Translations under genes and position numbers: made by a program
Shown here: positions 35,128-46,585 of the stretch, piece after piece
Numbering within the stretch: position 1 is the stretch's first letter
How the letters are laid out: each line of letters opens with the position of its first letter
Notes under the pieces: generated by a model
Seen by the model: only the letters and a program-made list of their open reading frames with translations
The model's database searches: none
Told to the model about the DNA's origin: nothing
NCBI GenBank assembly: GCA_026018925.1
Contig: JAKSZU010000020.1
Span: 40,515,112 to 40,579,111, forward strand
Source: Tupaia tana
Taxonomy: Eukaryota; Chordata; Mammalia; Scandentia; Tupaiidae
DNA length: 64,000 bases
Reading direction: 5' to 3'

Positions 35128-35377
35128 GTTGTTGTTGTTGTTGTTGGTTTTTAAGAGATTTTTTTTTGCTATAGAGCACCTGCACTTGCCAGAGAGACAG
35201 AAAGTGAGAAATCACTCTCTGAGGGGACAGGCCAGCCACGTTCCCTCTCCCTTCGGGATTTCTGGGATGCAAGCACATGTGCCGGCGTGAGTTCTACATT
35301 GCCGTGTCTAGGACTCAAACCATGGTAGACTATGTGGGAATCCAGCAATGTGGCCACCACGCCGCGTGCTGGTCCCA
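35128..35377 (-). mobile_element. SINE type A, older copy
   Basis: TSD TATTTATCTAAGTT at 35114-35127 and 35378-35391; the tail side is a GTT repeat. Confidence 0.9.
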
Positions 35378-35392
35378 TATTTATCTAAGTTC

Positions 35393-35897
35393 TTAAGGCA
35401 CTAGTTTTAACTGTGTTACACACTGGCAATTCATTACCTCACTGAAATATTTGTTTTATCCAGTACGTAATGAACTTTTAATCTTGTATTTTGTTCTTAT
35501 ATAGCCTCACTGAACTTACCATTCGGTTGGCTATTTCAACTTGTTTTTACAACCACGTTGTTTAGCTTTCTGTATTTCAGGGTCTTCTAATTGTACGTGG
35601 CATTCCTAATTTTTACCCTTTGGGTTTGGTATTTATTATATTTCGAAATTTAATTTTTTAGTTTTCTTATTTACTCCGGATGATTGGAAGTAATATATTT
35701 TTTTAAGGTTGGTTTATTCTTGATTTATGCATGGCAGACCGGGGAAGCAGGCGGCATAGGTAACGGGTATGAACTATTTAAACCCTAAAGGGAAGTCCTT
35801 CTTCCATTAAATCTCACTAACCCTAAACGTATGCAGAATACATTTTACATATTTTTAAGTTCTCTTACTTTTTAATTCGACCCTTAAAGTTTAATTT
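35393..35897. other. Unassigned VPS8 intron sequence
   Basis: AT-rich; no family recognised. Confidence 0.45.
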
Positions 35898-36060
35898 GGG
35901 CCCAGCCTAGGTGGCACAGTCAGTGGTCCTGGACTGCAGTGCTGGGCACGTGCACACCCAGGACCCTGTGAGCTGGGGAGCTGAGGAGGGGACAGTGACA
36001 CAGTGACACGCCCAGGGTCTCTCCCTCCTTCTATTGTGAATTTTAGAAAAGCAAAATTTA
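35898..36060 (+). mobile_element. SINE type D
   Basis: GGGCCCAGCCTAGGTGGCAC head, GACTGCAGTGCTGGGCACGT, then TCTCTCCCTCCTTCTATTGT and an A-rich end. Confidence 0.65.
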
Positions 36061-36505
36061 AGAAAATCACACCCTGATACACTTTAAAAAAGGAAAGAGC
36101 GACACAGCCTGTCCTGAATTACTTCATATTCCATAACAAACAGCTTTCTTTTTAGGGAATGACATGCATAACAGAGCTTTATTGTATCACTGGACATGTC
36201 ACTGGGCAGAGATCTAACATGTAACATCTTCCTTAAAACAAATTCCAACTTAAAGACACATGTGGTTTTTGACCAAAAAAAATAAAGTTTTCTTTTGCCA
36301 TATTGAAGTAACTCTGATTAAGAGCTACAGAGTTCAAATATAGTCAGAATAATCCCTAGAGTCCTGGAGATATTAATTTTCTATCTAATTTTACTATAAA
36401 TATCTAAATCTGGATGTATTTCAGTTTATGTGAACCTAAACTGCTATATTCATAATATACATCAATAATTGTCATTTTTCCTTAAATTTTCCATGACAGA
36501 AAGAA
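36061..36505. other. Unassigned VPS8 intron sequence
   Basis: AT-rich, no repeat identified. Confidence 0.45.
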
Positions 36506-36506
36506 A

Positions 36507-36705
36507 GACCAGCAGGTGGTGTGGTAGTTAAGGTGCTGGACACTCCCAAATGGCTGACCACGGTTCAAGTCCTGGACCTGGTGACTTGCTTTCTCACTTT
36601 CTTTCTCTCTCTCTCTCTCGCTCTCTGTGTGTCTCTCTCTCTGGTCAAATTAAAATAAATGAATGAATAGATAAAATTAAATAAAATAAATCTTAAAAAA
36701 AGATA
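36507..36705 (+). mobile_element. SINE type B-short
   Basis: AGACCAGCAGGTGGTGTGGT head, GGTTCAAGTCC B box, CT-rich body with TCTCTCTCTCTCTCGCTC and GGTCAAATTAAAATAAAT end. Confidence 0.9.
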
Positions 36706-36789
36706 TTAGAGAGGAGATGGAAAGACTTGAGAAATAAGACCTAACTGTTACATATGTAAAAACATATTTTTAAGAATTCTACACTTCAG

Positions 36790-37037
36790 GGACCAGCAGA
36801 TGAAGTAATGGTTATGTTGTTGAACTCCCATGTGGTCGACTATGGTTTGAATCCTGGACCCAGCAGTTAGGACTCACGCCAGGTGCGTGTGCATGTGTGC
36901 CCAGGGTCCCAAGAGGAGAGGCGAGGAGGGGGGACTGCAGCGTGGCCATCCCCCCTGGGGGGTGATTTCTCGCTTTCTGCCTCTGTCTTTCCAGTGAGCA
37001 CATATACCCTATAGCAAAAACCTCTATTAAAAAAAAG
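36790..37037 (+). mobile_element. SINE type A
   Basis: TSD TTCTACACTTCAG at 36777-36789 and 37040-37052; hairpin core CCCCCCTGGGGGG. Confidence 0.93.
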
Positions 37038-37052
37038 ATTTCTACACTTCAG

Positions 37053-38154
37053 TGTTTCCCTACCAAAATAAAACTGTGTCCAAATACAGCCAGCTAGTCA
37101 AAAGATAAATAAAAATAAAAACTCAGGAATGGAAAAATCATGGCAAAAGAACTGGTAGTAAGTCCACAGCCCATTTAAATAAAGGCTAAGTAACTACGGG
37201 AATAATAGACACAGAGAAGATCGTGAGTGTTACAAACGTTTGTCAGGCCGATAACGACTAACTGAAATCAGGAGGGCTGAGGGAGGGAGAGTGCGTGAGC
37301 TCACCAGACTTCCCTAACTGGCCCAATGTCACAGCATGAAACAAAAGTGTGATTACAAACATACAAACCTAATAACTCCAAACTGTTACATATTCAGGGT
37401 TTTATTTTTTGTAGGTTTAGAGAGATTTATTAAGCGATAATATGGTGAAAAACACTCATCTGAAATTTAGAAATACCACAGTTTTACATAAGCTTCCTAT
37501 AAGAGACTGAATTCTACATTTTTAAAAGCTAGCATTATTTGATCCAGTTTTTCTAAAATTATATCAACCTAGGCAGACAAAAAATATCCAGAGTGATGTT
37601 CACCAAATGATAATGATGGTTATTTCTGGATGATAAGATGAACATATTATAATTTAAAAAAAAAATCTTTCTGTACTGCATTTTTTAAAAATTTAAATAT
37701 GTATCATTTCATAAAAAGGTTTCCGATAACAAAGAAAAAAATCACATTTACAGTCAATATATGGTATGCACAATTTATAGAGTTTTCATAATCTGTGGCT
37801 TGAAAAAATTTTTTGACAAAACCTAAAGGAGAAATTTACCTATTTCATAAGAACAGAAAACACAGCAAGATTTGTTATTTTCACTGTAACATATGTGGCT
37901 AAGGATATAAGAACATTAACCCTGTCTCCTATCTCAAAAACCTGGTCAGTGGGAAGAGGCCGAGCAGTGTCAGTCCGAGGGCTGAGGCCTGGAGAGACAG
38001 GCACAGGGGCCTTAAGCTGCACCATCCACAGCTTTACTTCTTAAACTACTGCAGAATTCAGCTGTCAAACCCACCCACCCCTCAGTTTCTGCTTCACCGC
38101 TGTCACTCCCACCTGCACGGGGTGATCAGCTATACCTCCTTCAGCCTGGTTCCC
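37053..38154. other. Unassigned VPS8 intron sequence
   Basis: The part at 37565-37720 resembles a LINE-1 3' UTR (TGGTTATTTCTGGATGATAA) but weakly. The rest is not recognised. Confidence 0.4.
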
Positions 38155-38365
38155 CTCCTCTGCACGAGATCTGGTACAGCAGGCGTTCCAACCTCGCCTG
38201 GACACAGAATCATGCAGGGAGCCTTGGAACACGCTGACGACTGGGTCTTAGCCCCTGAGACTTAAATGTAATTGATCTGGGGTGCAGCCTGAGCAGCAGA
38301 ATGTTTCGAAGCCCCCCGGTGACTCTGATGTGCAGGCGAGGTTGAGAACTGTGGTAACACAGCTT
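38155..38365 (+). mobile_element. MER5-type hAT DNA transposon remnant
   Basis: CACAGAATCATGCAGGGAGC, GTAATTGATCTGGGGTGCAG and GATGTGCAGGCGAGGTTGAGA, ending GAACTGTGGT, match the MER5 layout with its inverted ends. Confidence 0.75.
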
Positions 38366-38768
38366 CTGTGACCTTTCTTCAGCTTTCTCTCCCTCCCTCG
38401 AGAGCTCTCCTCCAGTTCTTCATGCCCACTTTTACCGCAGGGAATATAAGAGGTGATAAACGATGACATAGCCATGGTGCCACCACGTGGAATGCACAGC
38501 TCTCGGTCCACACAGGGCAAGGATGGCGAGGAGTCACACACCTTCAACGCTGCGGCACAGCCAGGTCTGACAGTCGAATGCTTTTGTGAGGACGGAGAAG
38601 CTGTGCACCCTCACATTAACTCCAGGGCTTGTGTCCTCCTGGGGACAGCGAACAGTGATTAAAGCCCAGTGTAATTAAACTCAGGTGGCTGATGGCCATG
38701 GAAATAGAATAAATTCCTGGTTTTAGACAAGAACAGGCTTTTAAATGCCTAAATAGTCATTCTCCTAC

Positions 38769-38872
38769 CTCTCGTTGCTGCTGGTTCAAATTATGTGAAT
38801 TCCTCTGGCAAAGAGCAATGGTCTCTACCATGGTATCTTCGACATCCTTCAATGAGGGAGCCTCGTTGTTAC
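38769..38872 (-). CDS. VPS8: VPS8 exon (window exon 4)
   Basis: 104 nt: two bases finishing a Ser codon, then 34 codons, NNEAPSLKDVEDTMVETIAL followed by CQRNSHNLNQQQRE. The donor is GTAGGA. The acceptor is ATGACTCTAG with only a short pyrimidine tract, the weakest-looking acceptor of the nine. The first residues (S-N-N-E-A-P) are the least conserved part by my recollection of VPS8; the VEDTMVETIALCQRNSHNLN part is characteristic of the family. Confidence 0.93.
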
Positions 38873-39129
38873 CTAGAGTCATAGAAAGTATAAGCATTAC
38901 TTAAGGATATACTGCGGATCGCCTCAGAGTGTCTGTGAACAATTAACCTTTTTTCCCCTTTGCTTAGCCTTAATTTTCTATTATATAACTAGCTGTAAGA
39001 CATACTTAGCATTTCAATGTAATTTAGATATGGAAAACCATCCAATTGGCTGTCTGTAGGTGGGTAGTAGAAAGATCATCCTTCAGCTTTCTGGCTCTGC
39101 CAGTCCTGTTCCTTAAATGTAGGATACGT

Positions 39130-40250
39130 GTTTCCCAAAGGTATTATCTGAAGACCCTTTCTCTCTTCATTTTTCAATGATTTCTGCCATTCTTACAGTT
39201 TCAACTCCTGTGTCTTTGAGAACAACTTTTTCAATACACACACCTCCAGCCCTTGTTTCATTCACAACACGCAGGCTGGCATTTGTAATGACTATAGGAT
39301 ACTTATTTTTCCTACTTCAAATCTGCTTCTCCCCTCACATTTCCAAATTAAATAAATGGAACTATTATTATTATTGTTATTTTTAAGAGGTTTTGCCATA
39401 GGGCGCCTGTGCTCACCAGAGACAGACAGAATGTGAGAATTAGTCCCCGGGGAGTTGGCCATGTTGCAATCCCTCCTCCTCCATTCTCCTCTCAGTACTT
39501 TGGGCATGCAGGCACACATGCTCAGCATGAATTTCAAGTTGCTGGGTCTGGCACTTGAACTCCAGTCAGCCATGTGGGAGTCCAACACCTTAATCACTAC
39601 GCCACCTGCTGGCCTCTGGAACCAGTCTTTAAGTCCACCAGTTTGTACTCACCATCTTTGATGTTTCCTTCTCTTTCAACCTACATGTTCAAACACATTG
39701 CTAACTTGTTGGTTCCACTTCCATGCCGACACATTCCCATTACTTTTACTCCTGGGGGGCACTTCAGCCCCTCATCTGTGTACCCGACAGTCTTTGCGCA
39801 GCATCTGACATCCAAATCTTGCCTCCTCCATTCCCTTTCACGCTGCCACTAGGGTTTTCTTAAGCATAAACCCAAACAAATGAGTCCCCTCCACAAAAAT
39901 TACTGAAGATTCCCAATCCTTAAATACAGAATGTGAATGAGCCTCTGACCCCGAGTACAGAAAGCACAGCTTCACGCTCACCTTCCCATCTTTTGTGCTT
40001 GGTGTCCCTGGCTTCCCTCCTACTGCGTTAAGTAACTTGCCAGGCACGTCTACGCTCATAATCTCACCCTGGAAGGCCTTGTCCCTGCTCTTCACTATCA
40101 AATTCCTATTCGACCTTCCAGTCTTACTTCTAAGTTCAAGTCTTCCACAAACTCTGACTTATAGGTTACAAATAGTTCTCTAATTTTCCATACTTCTTTG
40201 CCACTGTCACTGTACCTTTTACAACACTCCATTCCACTTGCATTAGAAGT
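39130..40250 (+). repeat. L2-like LINE sequence, split by a SINE
   Basis: Blocks 39130-39370 and 39617-40250 include GTTCAAGTCTTCCACAAACT and TGCCACTGTCACTGTACCTT in an L2-like style. Moderate resemblance only. Confidence 0.5.
39375..39616 (-). mobile_element. SINE type A/B intermediate
   Basis: On plus: AAGAGGTTTTGCCATAGGGC to CGCCACCTGCTGGCC; short TSD TGGAAC. Confidence 0.88.
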
Positions 40251-40258
40251 TCTTATTG

Positions 40259-40445
40259 GGGCCAGCAGGTGGCCTGGTGCTTAAGGTTCTGGACTTCCAC
40301 ATAGCTGACTGCAGTTCGAGTCTCAGACCTAGCAGTTTGCTTTCTCATTTTCCCTCTCTCGCTTTCTCTCTCTCTGGCGAGTGCATATGCTCTACAGCAA
40401 ATTAAATGATAATAATAATAAATGTAATTAAATAAATCTTTTTTT
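40259..40445 (+). mobile_element. SINE type B-short
   Basis: GGGGCCAGCAGGTGGCCTGG head, CAGTTCGAGTCTCAG B box, TCTCTCTCTCTGGCGAGTGC end, AATAATAATAA tail. Confidence 0.9.
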
Positions 40446-41032
40446 AGAAAGACGTTTTTATTTACATATCCATTTCATGAGACTGTAATTTTGGGGGAGG
40501 ACGGGCTGTGTGATCCATGGGAACTAACCACAATGTCTTGCAATTAGTGAATCCTCCCAAATTCTTCTGTTGTCCATTATTTATTTTATTCAACACGCGT
40601 GCTACACAAGAGAGAAGGTGAGACAAGCACCCTTGACGGGTCTCATCAGGCCACAACCCCCTTTCCCCAGCATTCCAGACTATAAGGACCTTGAGCAAGT
40701 GTTCGTGCGCCGAAGCATGTTTTTAGACCTACCTGGGGACTGGAAGCCCCCACCAGCACATGGCTTCTAGCACTGCCGCTCAATTTCTTACTGACTATGC
40801 CACCAGGGTGGGACATACATTCTGACACTGTCAACACTGAATTTGAAAGTACATGGCAGACATGAGACTACTGCTGGAAAATTTATCCTCACTGGGTCAA
40901 AAAATGGGCCTCTGAACTGGACATACTACCTGCAAATCACTATAGAGATGTTGGGAAATTTAGTTCTCCCTCAGTCTTTCATGTGTTGTCTATAAAAACT
41001 ATTCTCATAACACTAAATTTAAAAAGAAAAGT
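40446..41032. other. Unassigned VPS8 intron sequence
   Basis: 40590-40800 may be a very old antisense SINE (CACCAGGGTGGGACATAC) but cannot be placed. Confidence 0.35.
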
Positions 41033-41265
41033 ATGTAGTCGACCGCAGTCCAAGTCCCGGACTGTTGGCTTAAAATCACACCAGGCGCGTGTGTGTACGT
41101 GCCCAAGATCCCGAGAGGAGAATGGAGGCGAAGGGATTGCGGCATGGCCATCCCCTCTGGGGGGTGACTTCGCGCTTTCTGTCTCTCTGTCTCTGCCTGT
41201 CTCTCTGGTGAGTGTACAGATCCTGTAGTAAAAACTCCTGCAAAAAAAAAAGGAAAAGAAAAAAA
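41033..41265 (+). mobile_element. SINE type A, 5'-truncated
   Basis: Begins inside the tRNA part at TATGTAGTCGACCGCAGTCC; body and tail complete with an A-rich end. The A box is missing. Confidence 0.85.
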
Positions 41266-41284
41266 AAAAGAAAAAGAAGGTAAC

Positions 41285-41470
41285 ATACTGGTGTACAGTG
41301 CTGGAAGTCACCGCCAACCTCAGGTCAGATCCCGAGGCAAGGTCAAACGTGCTGGGTACACATGCGTCCGAGGCCCCGACTGGCTGGAGAGCTGGTAAGG
41401 GGATCCCGGTGTGGCAGGACTCTGGGGGGACAGCTGCCTTTCCCTCTAGCATGCGTGCACAAGCTCGCTC
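41285..41470 (+). mobile_element. SINE type D
   Basis: GGTGTACAGTGCTGGAAGTC, GGTCAGATCCCGAGG, then TGCTGGGTACACATGCGTCC; tail GCATGCGTGCACAAGCTC. The head start is diffuse. Confidence 0.6.
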
Positions 41471-41599
41471 ACGAAGCAAGCAACATTACAAAATGCAAGA
41501 AACCTCACATAGCCAAAATGCTTGAACACATCCTATCCGTACACACACCATAATTCAGTGTCTAATTGGATCATCGGTATGAAAAGTCAATCAAGTATC

Positions 41600-41871
41600 G
41601 GGAACCAGCAGTTAGCGTAATGGCTATATTGCTGGACTCCCACGTAGTCAACCGCAGTTCGTGTCCCGGACCCGGTGGCTTAAAACTCACACTGGGCGCG
41701 TGTGCATGCGTGCCCAAGATCCCAAGAGGAGAATGGAGGAGAAGGGATTGCGGCGTGGCCATCCCCCCTGGGGGGTGATTTCTCACTTTCTGTCTCTATG
41801 TCTCTCTCTCTCTGTCTGGCGAGCGCACGCGCCCTATAGCAAAAAGTCTCTCCAAAAAAAAAAAAAAAAAA
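41600..41871 (+). mobile_element. SINE type A, young-looking
   Basis: Head variant GGGAACCAGCAGTTAGCGTA; TSD GTCAATCAAGTAT versus GTCAGTCAAGTAT. Confidence 0.94.
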
Positions 41872-42089
41872 GTCAGTCAAGTATTTACTGAGAATGCAAA
41901 ATGATTTAGTGTAATACAAGATGATTAAGATACAACAACGACCCTACCCTCTAGAACCTACCATCCAAAAATACTGCTAAATTCTCTAGAGAAATAGGGT
42001 AAAGGAATATTAGGAGACTGTATGTTAATGAGGTGGGATAATCTCAAAGTAACCTGTCAAATGCTTCCCTGATCTTTAGGAGGGCTACT

Positions 42090-43150
42090 TTGAAAATGTC
42101 GAGAAAAATAAAACTATCAAGATTTGTTAAAAAATGTGTAAAGGACTTGAACAGAAGAGACATGAATGGCCCAAAAGCAAGCAAAGACGCTCAGCATCAA
42201 AAATCAGTAGAGAAATGGAAATTGAAACCACGGTTAGGTAGTGTGTCGAACCCCTTAGAACGGCTTCCATCAGAACACAGAAAGGAGCAAGGCGTGGAGA
42301 GGATGGAGAAGCTGAACCTGCATGCTGTTGCCAGGAGTGGAAAATGGTGTACCTGATATAAAAAGCATGGCAGTTCCTCAAAAAATTAAAAACAGAATTA
42401 CGACATGATTTGACAGCCCCACTTCTGGTTACATGTCCAGAAGAACCGAAACCTGGGTCTCAGAAGAGATGCTGCACCCCACCGCACAGAGGCAGACGAC
42501 GACAGCTTCAGGGCGGAAGCTGCCCAAACGCCCGGCTGAAGAGTGGGTAAACAATTGTGCTGTACACAGACAGCTTGGTGCTGTTCACAGAGGCACGCAC
42601 GGCTCACACGCTGCTAAGGTGCTGGTGCTTACGGGGTGGGGCCACATAAGAGATCCAGGTTCGAGTCCCAGCTCAGGTGAAATCCAGCCATGGCCAGCAC
42701 TGTAGTCCTAGCTAACAGCGAGGCGAGGGGCAAGAGAACCATAATGTGGAGAGAGACTGTCAGAAATCGCTCTCATTAAAAAAACCTGTAATTCCCACAT
42801 GGGCTACATTTATGAATCTTGATGATATTATATTAAGTGAAATAAACCAGTAACAAAAGAACAAACCCTGTATTTCACTCACATAAAGTACTTAGAGCAG
42901 CTGAATTCAGAAGAAGAATGGTGGAAACAGAATGTATCATAGAATGTCAGGAAGTAGAATGGTGGTCGCCAGGGGCTGGTGAGCGGGGGTGGGGAGTTGT
43001 TGCTTTAACGCGTACAGGTTTCTAGTCTGGGGATATGAAAACCTTAGAGATGGATGGCAGTGATGGTTGCATAACTGCCTGACTATTCTTAATGCCACTT
43101 AATTGTATAGTTAAAAATGGTTAAAATGGTAACTTATGTGTATAGTATCT
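42090..43150 (+). pseudogene. LINE-1 ORF2 end and 3' UTR, split by a composite SINE
   Basis: AAGGACTTGAACAGAAGAGA, then GGTGGTCGCCAGGGGCTGGT, then AATTGTATAGTTAAAAATGG, is the 3' end of an older LINE-1 in sense orientation; 42590-42785 is inserted. Confidence 0.85.
42590..42785 (+). mobile_element. Composite tRNA-7SL SINE
   Basis: tRNA-like head with B box GGTTCGAGTCCC, then AGCCATGGCCAGCACTGTAG and TCCTAGCTAACAGCGAGGCG, which is the 7SL/Alu start with some loss. Confidence 0.75.
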
Positions 43151-43159
43151 TTTTTTTTC

Positions 43160-43402
43160 CTAGCTCTTTTCCATATAGCATGTATGCTCACCAGGGAGAA
43201 AGAGTGAGCGAGAGAGAGGAAGTGAGAAATCACAGCCCCTGGGTGTATGGCCACAATGCAGTCCCTTCTCACAGGATTTTGGGCATGCAAGCACATATTC
43301 CCGGCCCCAGAGGGAATTTTAAGCCATGAGGTCTGGGACTCAAACCACAGTTGACCACGTGGGAGTCCAGTGGCTTAACCACCACATCCTCTGCTGGATC
43401 CG
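43160..43402 (-). mobile_element. SINE type B-long
   Basis: On plus: CCATATAGCATGTATGCTCA (tail), GAGGTCTGGGACTCAAACCA, CATCCTCTGCTGGATCC (head). Confidence 0.85.
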
Positions 43403-43413
43403 ATACAATTATT

Positions 43414-43680
43414 TTTAAGGACAGGGCTTTACTGTCACTATGCTCCTGCCTCAGCCCCCCAGACAGAACTACATGCGTATACCATCACGTCCAGCTCTCT
43501 TATAGGGTCTCACTGTGCTGTCCAGGCCAGCCTCGAGTCGTGATCCCCCTGCCTCAGGCTCCTGAGCTGTTGGGATTATACAGCCAGCCATTGCACCCTG
43601 CCGGGAACTGAACTTGGGCATCCCATGTCCGAGCCTCTGACGCATAAGCTTCTCAGCAACGCATACACCGTGACTGGGCC
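43414..43680 (-). mobile_element. Composite SINE: tRNA-7SL-7SL
   Basis: On minus: head GGCCCAGTCACGGTGTATGC with GTTCAGTTCCCGG, then 7SL unit AGGAGCCTGAGGCAGGGGGA and CAGCACAGTGAGACCCTAT, then a second 7SL-like unit GCTGGACGTGATGGTATACG and GGGCTGAGGCAGGAGCATAG. Confidence 0.8.
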
Positions 43681-43751
43681 TGTAATGTATATTTTGCCAA
43701 AATTTTAAAATATATGTATGTTTTTAAATGTCAAGGAATTTGTCTCAGTTG

Positions 43752-43985
43752 TGGGGGCACAGGTGGTAGGTGGCATGCCGAACGGCAGTGCTAGAAGCCA
43801 TGTGGTAACCACAGTGCACATCGCCAGCTTCGATGTCCTGAGATATACTGGGCATGTGTGTAAATGCCCAAGATCCGACAGGCAGGAGGGCTGCAGGAAG
43901 GGGACTGTGGTGCGATCAGACCCTGGGAGGGGTCTTCTCTCTCTCTGTCTCACACATGTACATGTGTTGTATCATAAACAAAGAA
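43752..43985 (+). mobile_element. SINE type D
   Basis: GGCAGTGCTAGAAGCCATGT, then GGGCATGTGTGTAAATGCCC and AGACCCTGGGAGGGGTCTTC; tail GTACATGTGTTGTATCATAA. Confidence 0.75.
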
Positions 43986-44152
43986 AAAAAGGTGATATGA
44001 GGGAAATTTTATCTATCTGTAAAAAAGGCATTGAAAAGTCTAACAGTCAAGTTGTACTGCTTTGGGCTAACGTCATATACGTCAAGTACAGGAACACTAG
44101 CTATTACTGATTAAAAGCCCTGATTTGCTGTTCAGCTCATTATAGTAATTTT

Positions 44153-44412
44153 TTTTTTTGGAGAGGTTTTCACTATAGGGCGCGTGTGCTCGCCAGACAG
44201 ACAGAGAGAGACATAGAGACAGAAAGCGAGAAATCACCCCCCAGGGGGGATGGTCACGCCGCAATCCCTTCTCCTCCATTCTCCTCTCGGTATCTTGGGC
44301 ACGCACGCACACACGCCCGGCGTGAGTTTTAAGCCACCGGGTCCGGGACGCGAACCACGGTCGACTACGTGGGAGTCCAGTGACATAGCCATTACGCTAA
44401 CTGCTGGTTCCC
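44153..44412 (-). mobile_element. SINE type A, young-looking
   Basis: TSD TCATTATAGTAATTTTT at 44138-44154 and 44414-44430; nearly identical to 8698-8964 and 15718-15984 by eye. Confidence 0.95.
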
Positions 44413-44430
44413 ATCATTATAGTAATTTTT

Positions 44431-44761
44431 AGGATGTTAGTGATGTACCTCATTTATACATAACCAAAATATAAGTACAGAAATATACCCCCTCAAAAAA
44501 TCAAAAGCAGTGAACAGTGCCTAATTTTCTGTTTCTTAAACTCCTCCAAGTGTTACAAAGCCACGAACGGTGCACGTGATTTCCTATTACAAACCCCTGA
44601 AAATCAGCTCAAATTGAGATCCGTGTTAAAGTGGATAAACAGTAATTATACAGATGGACCAGTATAATTATCACTTAATAAGTGTAATTTACTAAACGAC
44701 ATCTTTTAAAATAATGGGGTCCGTGGAGAGAAAAAGCCCATAAATCATACATAGAACTTAC
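44431..44761. other. Unassigned VPS8 intron sequence
   Basis: Nothing recognised next to the exon at 44762. Confidence 0.45.
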
Positions 44762-44804
44762 TTTCGCCTTGATGTGTTATCTCTTGAAGTTTGCTTTGTA
44801 GTCT
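44762..44804 (-). CDS. VPS8: VPS8 exon (window exon 3), microexon-sized
   Basis: 43 nt, 14 codons plus one base: RLQSKLQEITHQGE. The acceptor is TTTTTACCTCCTAG and the donor GTAAGT. It links the solenoid exon to the following acidic stretch, and its split codon is completed as Ser by the next exon. It is the shortest exon in the window. It is supported by matching phases on both sides and by the recognisable VPS8 order of segments. Confidence 0.9.
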
Positions 44805-45186
44805 CTAGGAGGTAAAAAGAATGCACAAGGTAAAAGGAACACTTAGATTTCTACCTGTCAAATATGTAAACGAACATACTTTAAAGGTAAGACGACAAGG
44901 TCATTAGGAATGGTTCTTGAGTGTCGCTCAGGAGCGATACTGGGTGTTACATCCGCGTGAAGACAGCAGCGTGGGAAGGGACTCATAAGGCCTGGATCAT
45001 GTACTCCGCCCCACTTCCGCTTCCGTTATCCATCACAGTCGGAGGCCCAGCAGTGAGGACTCCGACATAACCGTGCTTTCAGTAAGGAAGTGATAAAAAC
45101 GTCAGTCTATGCCCACAGCACACGGCAGTCTGGGATGTGACAACGCCCAGATGTGCAGGTGTAACGTTCGCTGCTCCACTGGAATC

Positions 45187-45257
45187 TATTCAGTTGTCAG
45201 GAAAGTCATGACACATTTTTGCATAGAAAAATATGGCATGACCTATGGACAACCATA
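45187..45257. mobile_element. Palindromic MITE, mariner-like (family 1)
   Basis: ATTCAGTTGTCAGGAAAGTC, then ATGACACATTTTTGCATAGA, with a shortened right arm ending ATGGACAACCATA. Confidence 0.7.
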
Positions 45258-45935
45258 GGCCCGACCGACCTTTAACTCATGTTCCCAAGGCCTTCCAGTA
45301 CACATTAAAGCTGGCCCCTCTAATGCATCAGCCCTACCCCAAATTTGTTCCTTTTTTTGGGGTCCCTTATAGGCCAAAAATCATGGCATATTAAGAATAG
45401 ATTTCTAGCTTACCAGTTAACAAAAAATAAGCTTGTTAGCTAAAATCATCATGAACTACTCCTTCAACTACCTTCTACCATGTCCAAATGCTTCCTGATC
45501 TTTTTAGAGTCACATTGCTCTCAAATCTACGTCCTCTTCTCTCCGTCACCACTTCTGCATCCACTTCAAGTACTCATGGCTCCTAGCACATCACACTACT
45601 GCGAGGAACTCCAACAGTCTCCGTCTGGGTCTACCTCTGCCTTCCCTGCCTCTTCCCCTACTTCCAGCCCTGTGGGAGCCTGAGCCGCCACACCACCAGT
45701 AGGCCCTTACTCTTTAAAACTAGGTTCATAGTGTCTTTGACAAATAAGTACAGAAAAAACAGAAGTGCAGGGGTAATTTACAGATGGCAAGATAATAAGA
45801 TCCTACACAAAGCCTCTGTGGGGTATTCTCCCGGGTGTTTTAGAGGCACATTGCTAAGAAGAAACTACTCTAGCCAGTATGGAGTATTTTAATATAAACG
45901 GGACATCTTTAATTTATTTCTAGCTGGATGACAAT
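45258..45935. other. Unassigned VPS8 intron sequence
   Basis: L2-like wording at 45430-45690 (TCTACGTCCTCTTCTCTCCG) but not certain. Confidence 0.35.
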
Positions 45936-46107
45936 TTTTTTTAATGATATACCAATTCACACCCATCAGAATGGCTACTATCATTAAAAAAGCAAGTGTT
46001 GACAAGGACATGGAGAAACTGGAACCCTCCTGCACTGCTGGTGGGAATGTAAAATGACTACGGAAAAGAGTAAGAAGTTCCTTCAAAATTAAAAGTGAAA
46101 GTGCTGG

Positions 46108-46300
46108 CCCAGCCGTAGTAGCACATGCACGCAGGCTAGTGCCACTGCTCAGAGGCTGAGGCCGTGTGTGAGGCTCAGGTTCAACTCTCAGCCCACCCTC
46201 AAAGCTGGCACGGTGACGTGCATGTGCAGCCCCGATGACTGGGTAAAGCTGAGACAGGAAGACCATGACACAGTAAAACCCTATCTTTGAAAAATAAAAA
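46108..46300 (+). mobile_element. Composite tRNA-7SL SINE
   Basis: GGCCCAGCCGTAGTAGCACA head, CAGGTTCAACTCTCAG B box, AAGCTGGCACGGTGACGTGC 7SL start, end GTAAAACCCTATCTTTGAAA. Confidence 0.82.
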
Positions 46301-46303
46301 AGA

Positions 46304-46585
46304 GGGAACCAGCAGTTAGCGTAATGGCTATGTTGCTGGACTCCCACGTAGTCGACTGCGGTTCGCGTCCCGGACTCGGTGGCTTACAACTCACGCCGGG
46401 CGCGTGTGCGTGCGTGCCCAAGATCCCAAGAGGAGAATGGAGGAGAAGGGATTGCGGCGTGGCCATCCCCCCTGGGGAGTGATTTCTCACTTTCTGTCTC
46501 TATGTCTCTCTCTGTCTGGCGAGTGCACGCGCCCTATAGCGAAAATCTCTCCAAAAAAAAAAAAGAAAAAAAAGAAAAAGAAAGA
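46304..46585 (+). mobile_element. SINE type A, young-looking
   Basis: Head GGGAACCAGCAGTTAGCGTA placed right at the A-rich tail of the composite SINE; the tail is (AAAAG)-like. Confidence 0.92.

Noticed and set aside
40979..41479. 166-codon minus open frame.
   Set aside because: It covers a 5'-truncated type A SINE, its A-rich tail and a type D SINE; no independent coding signal.
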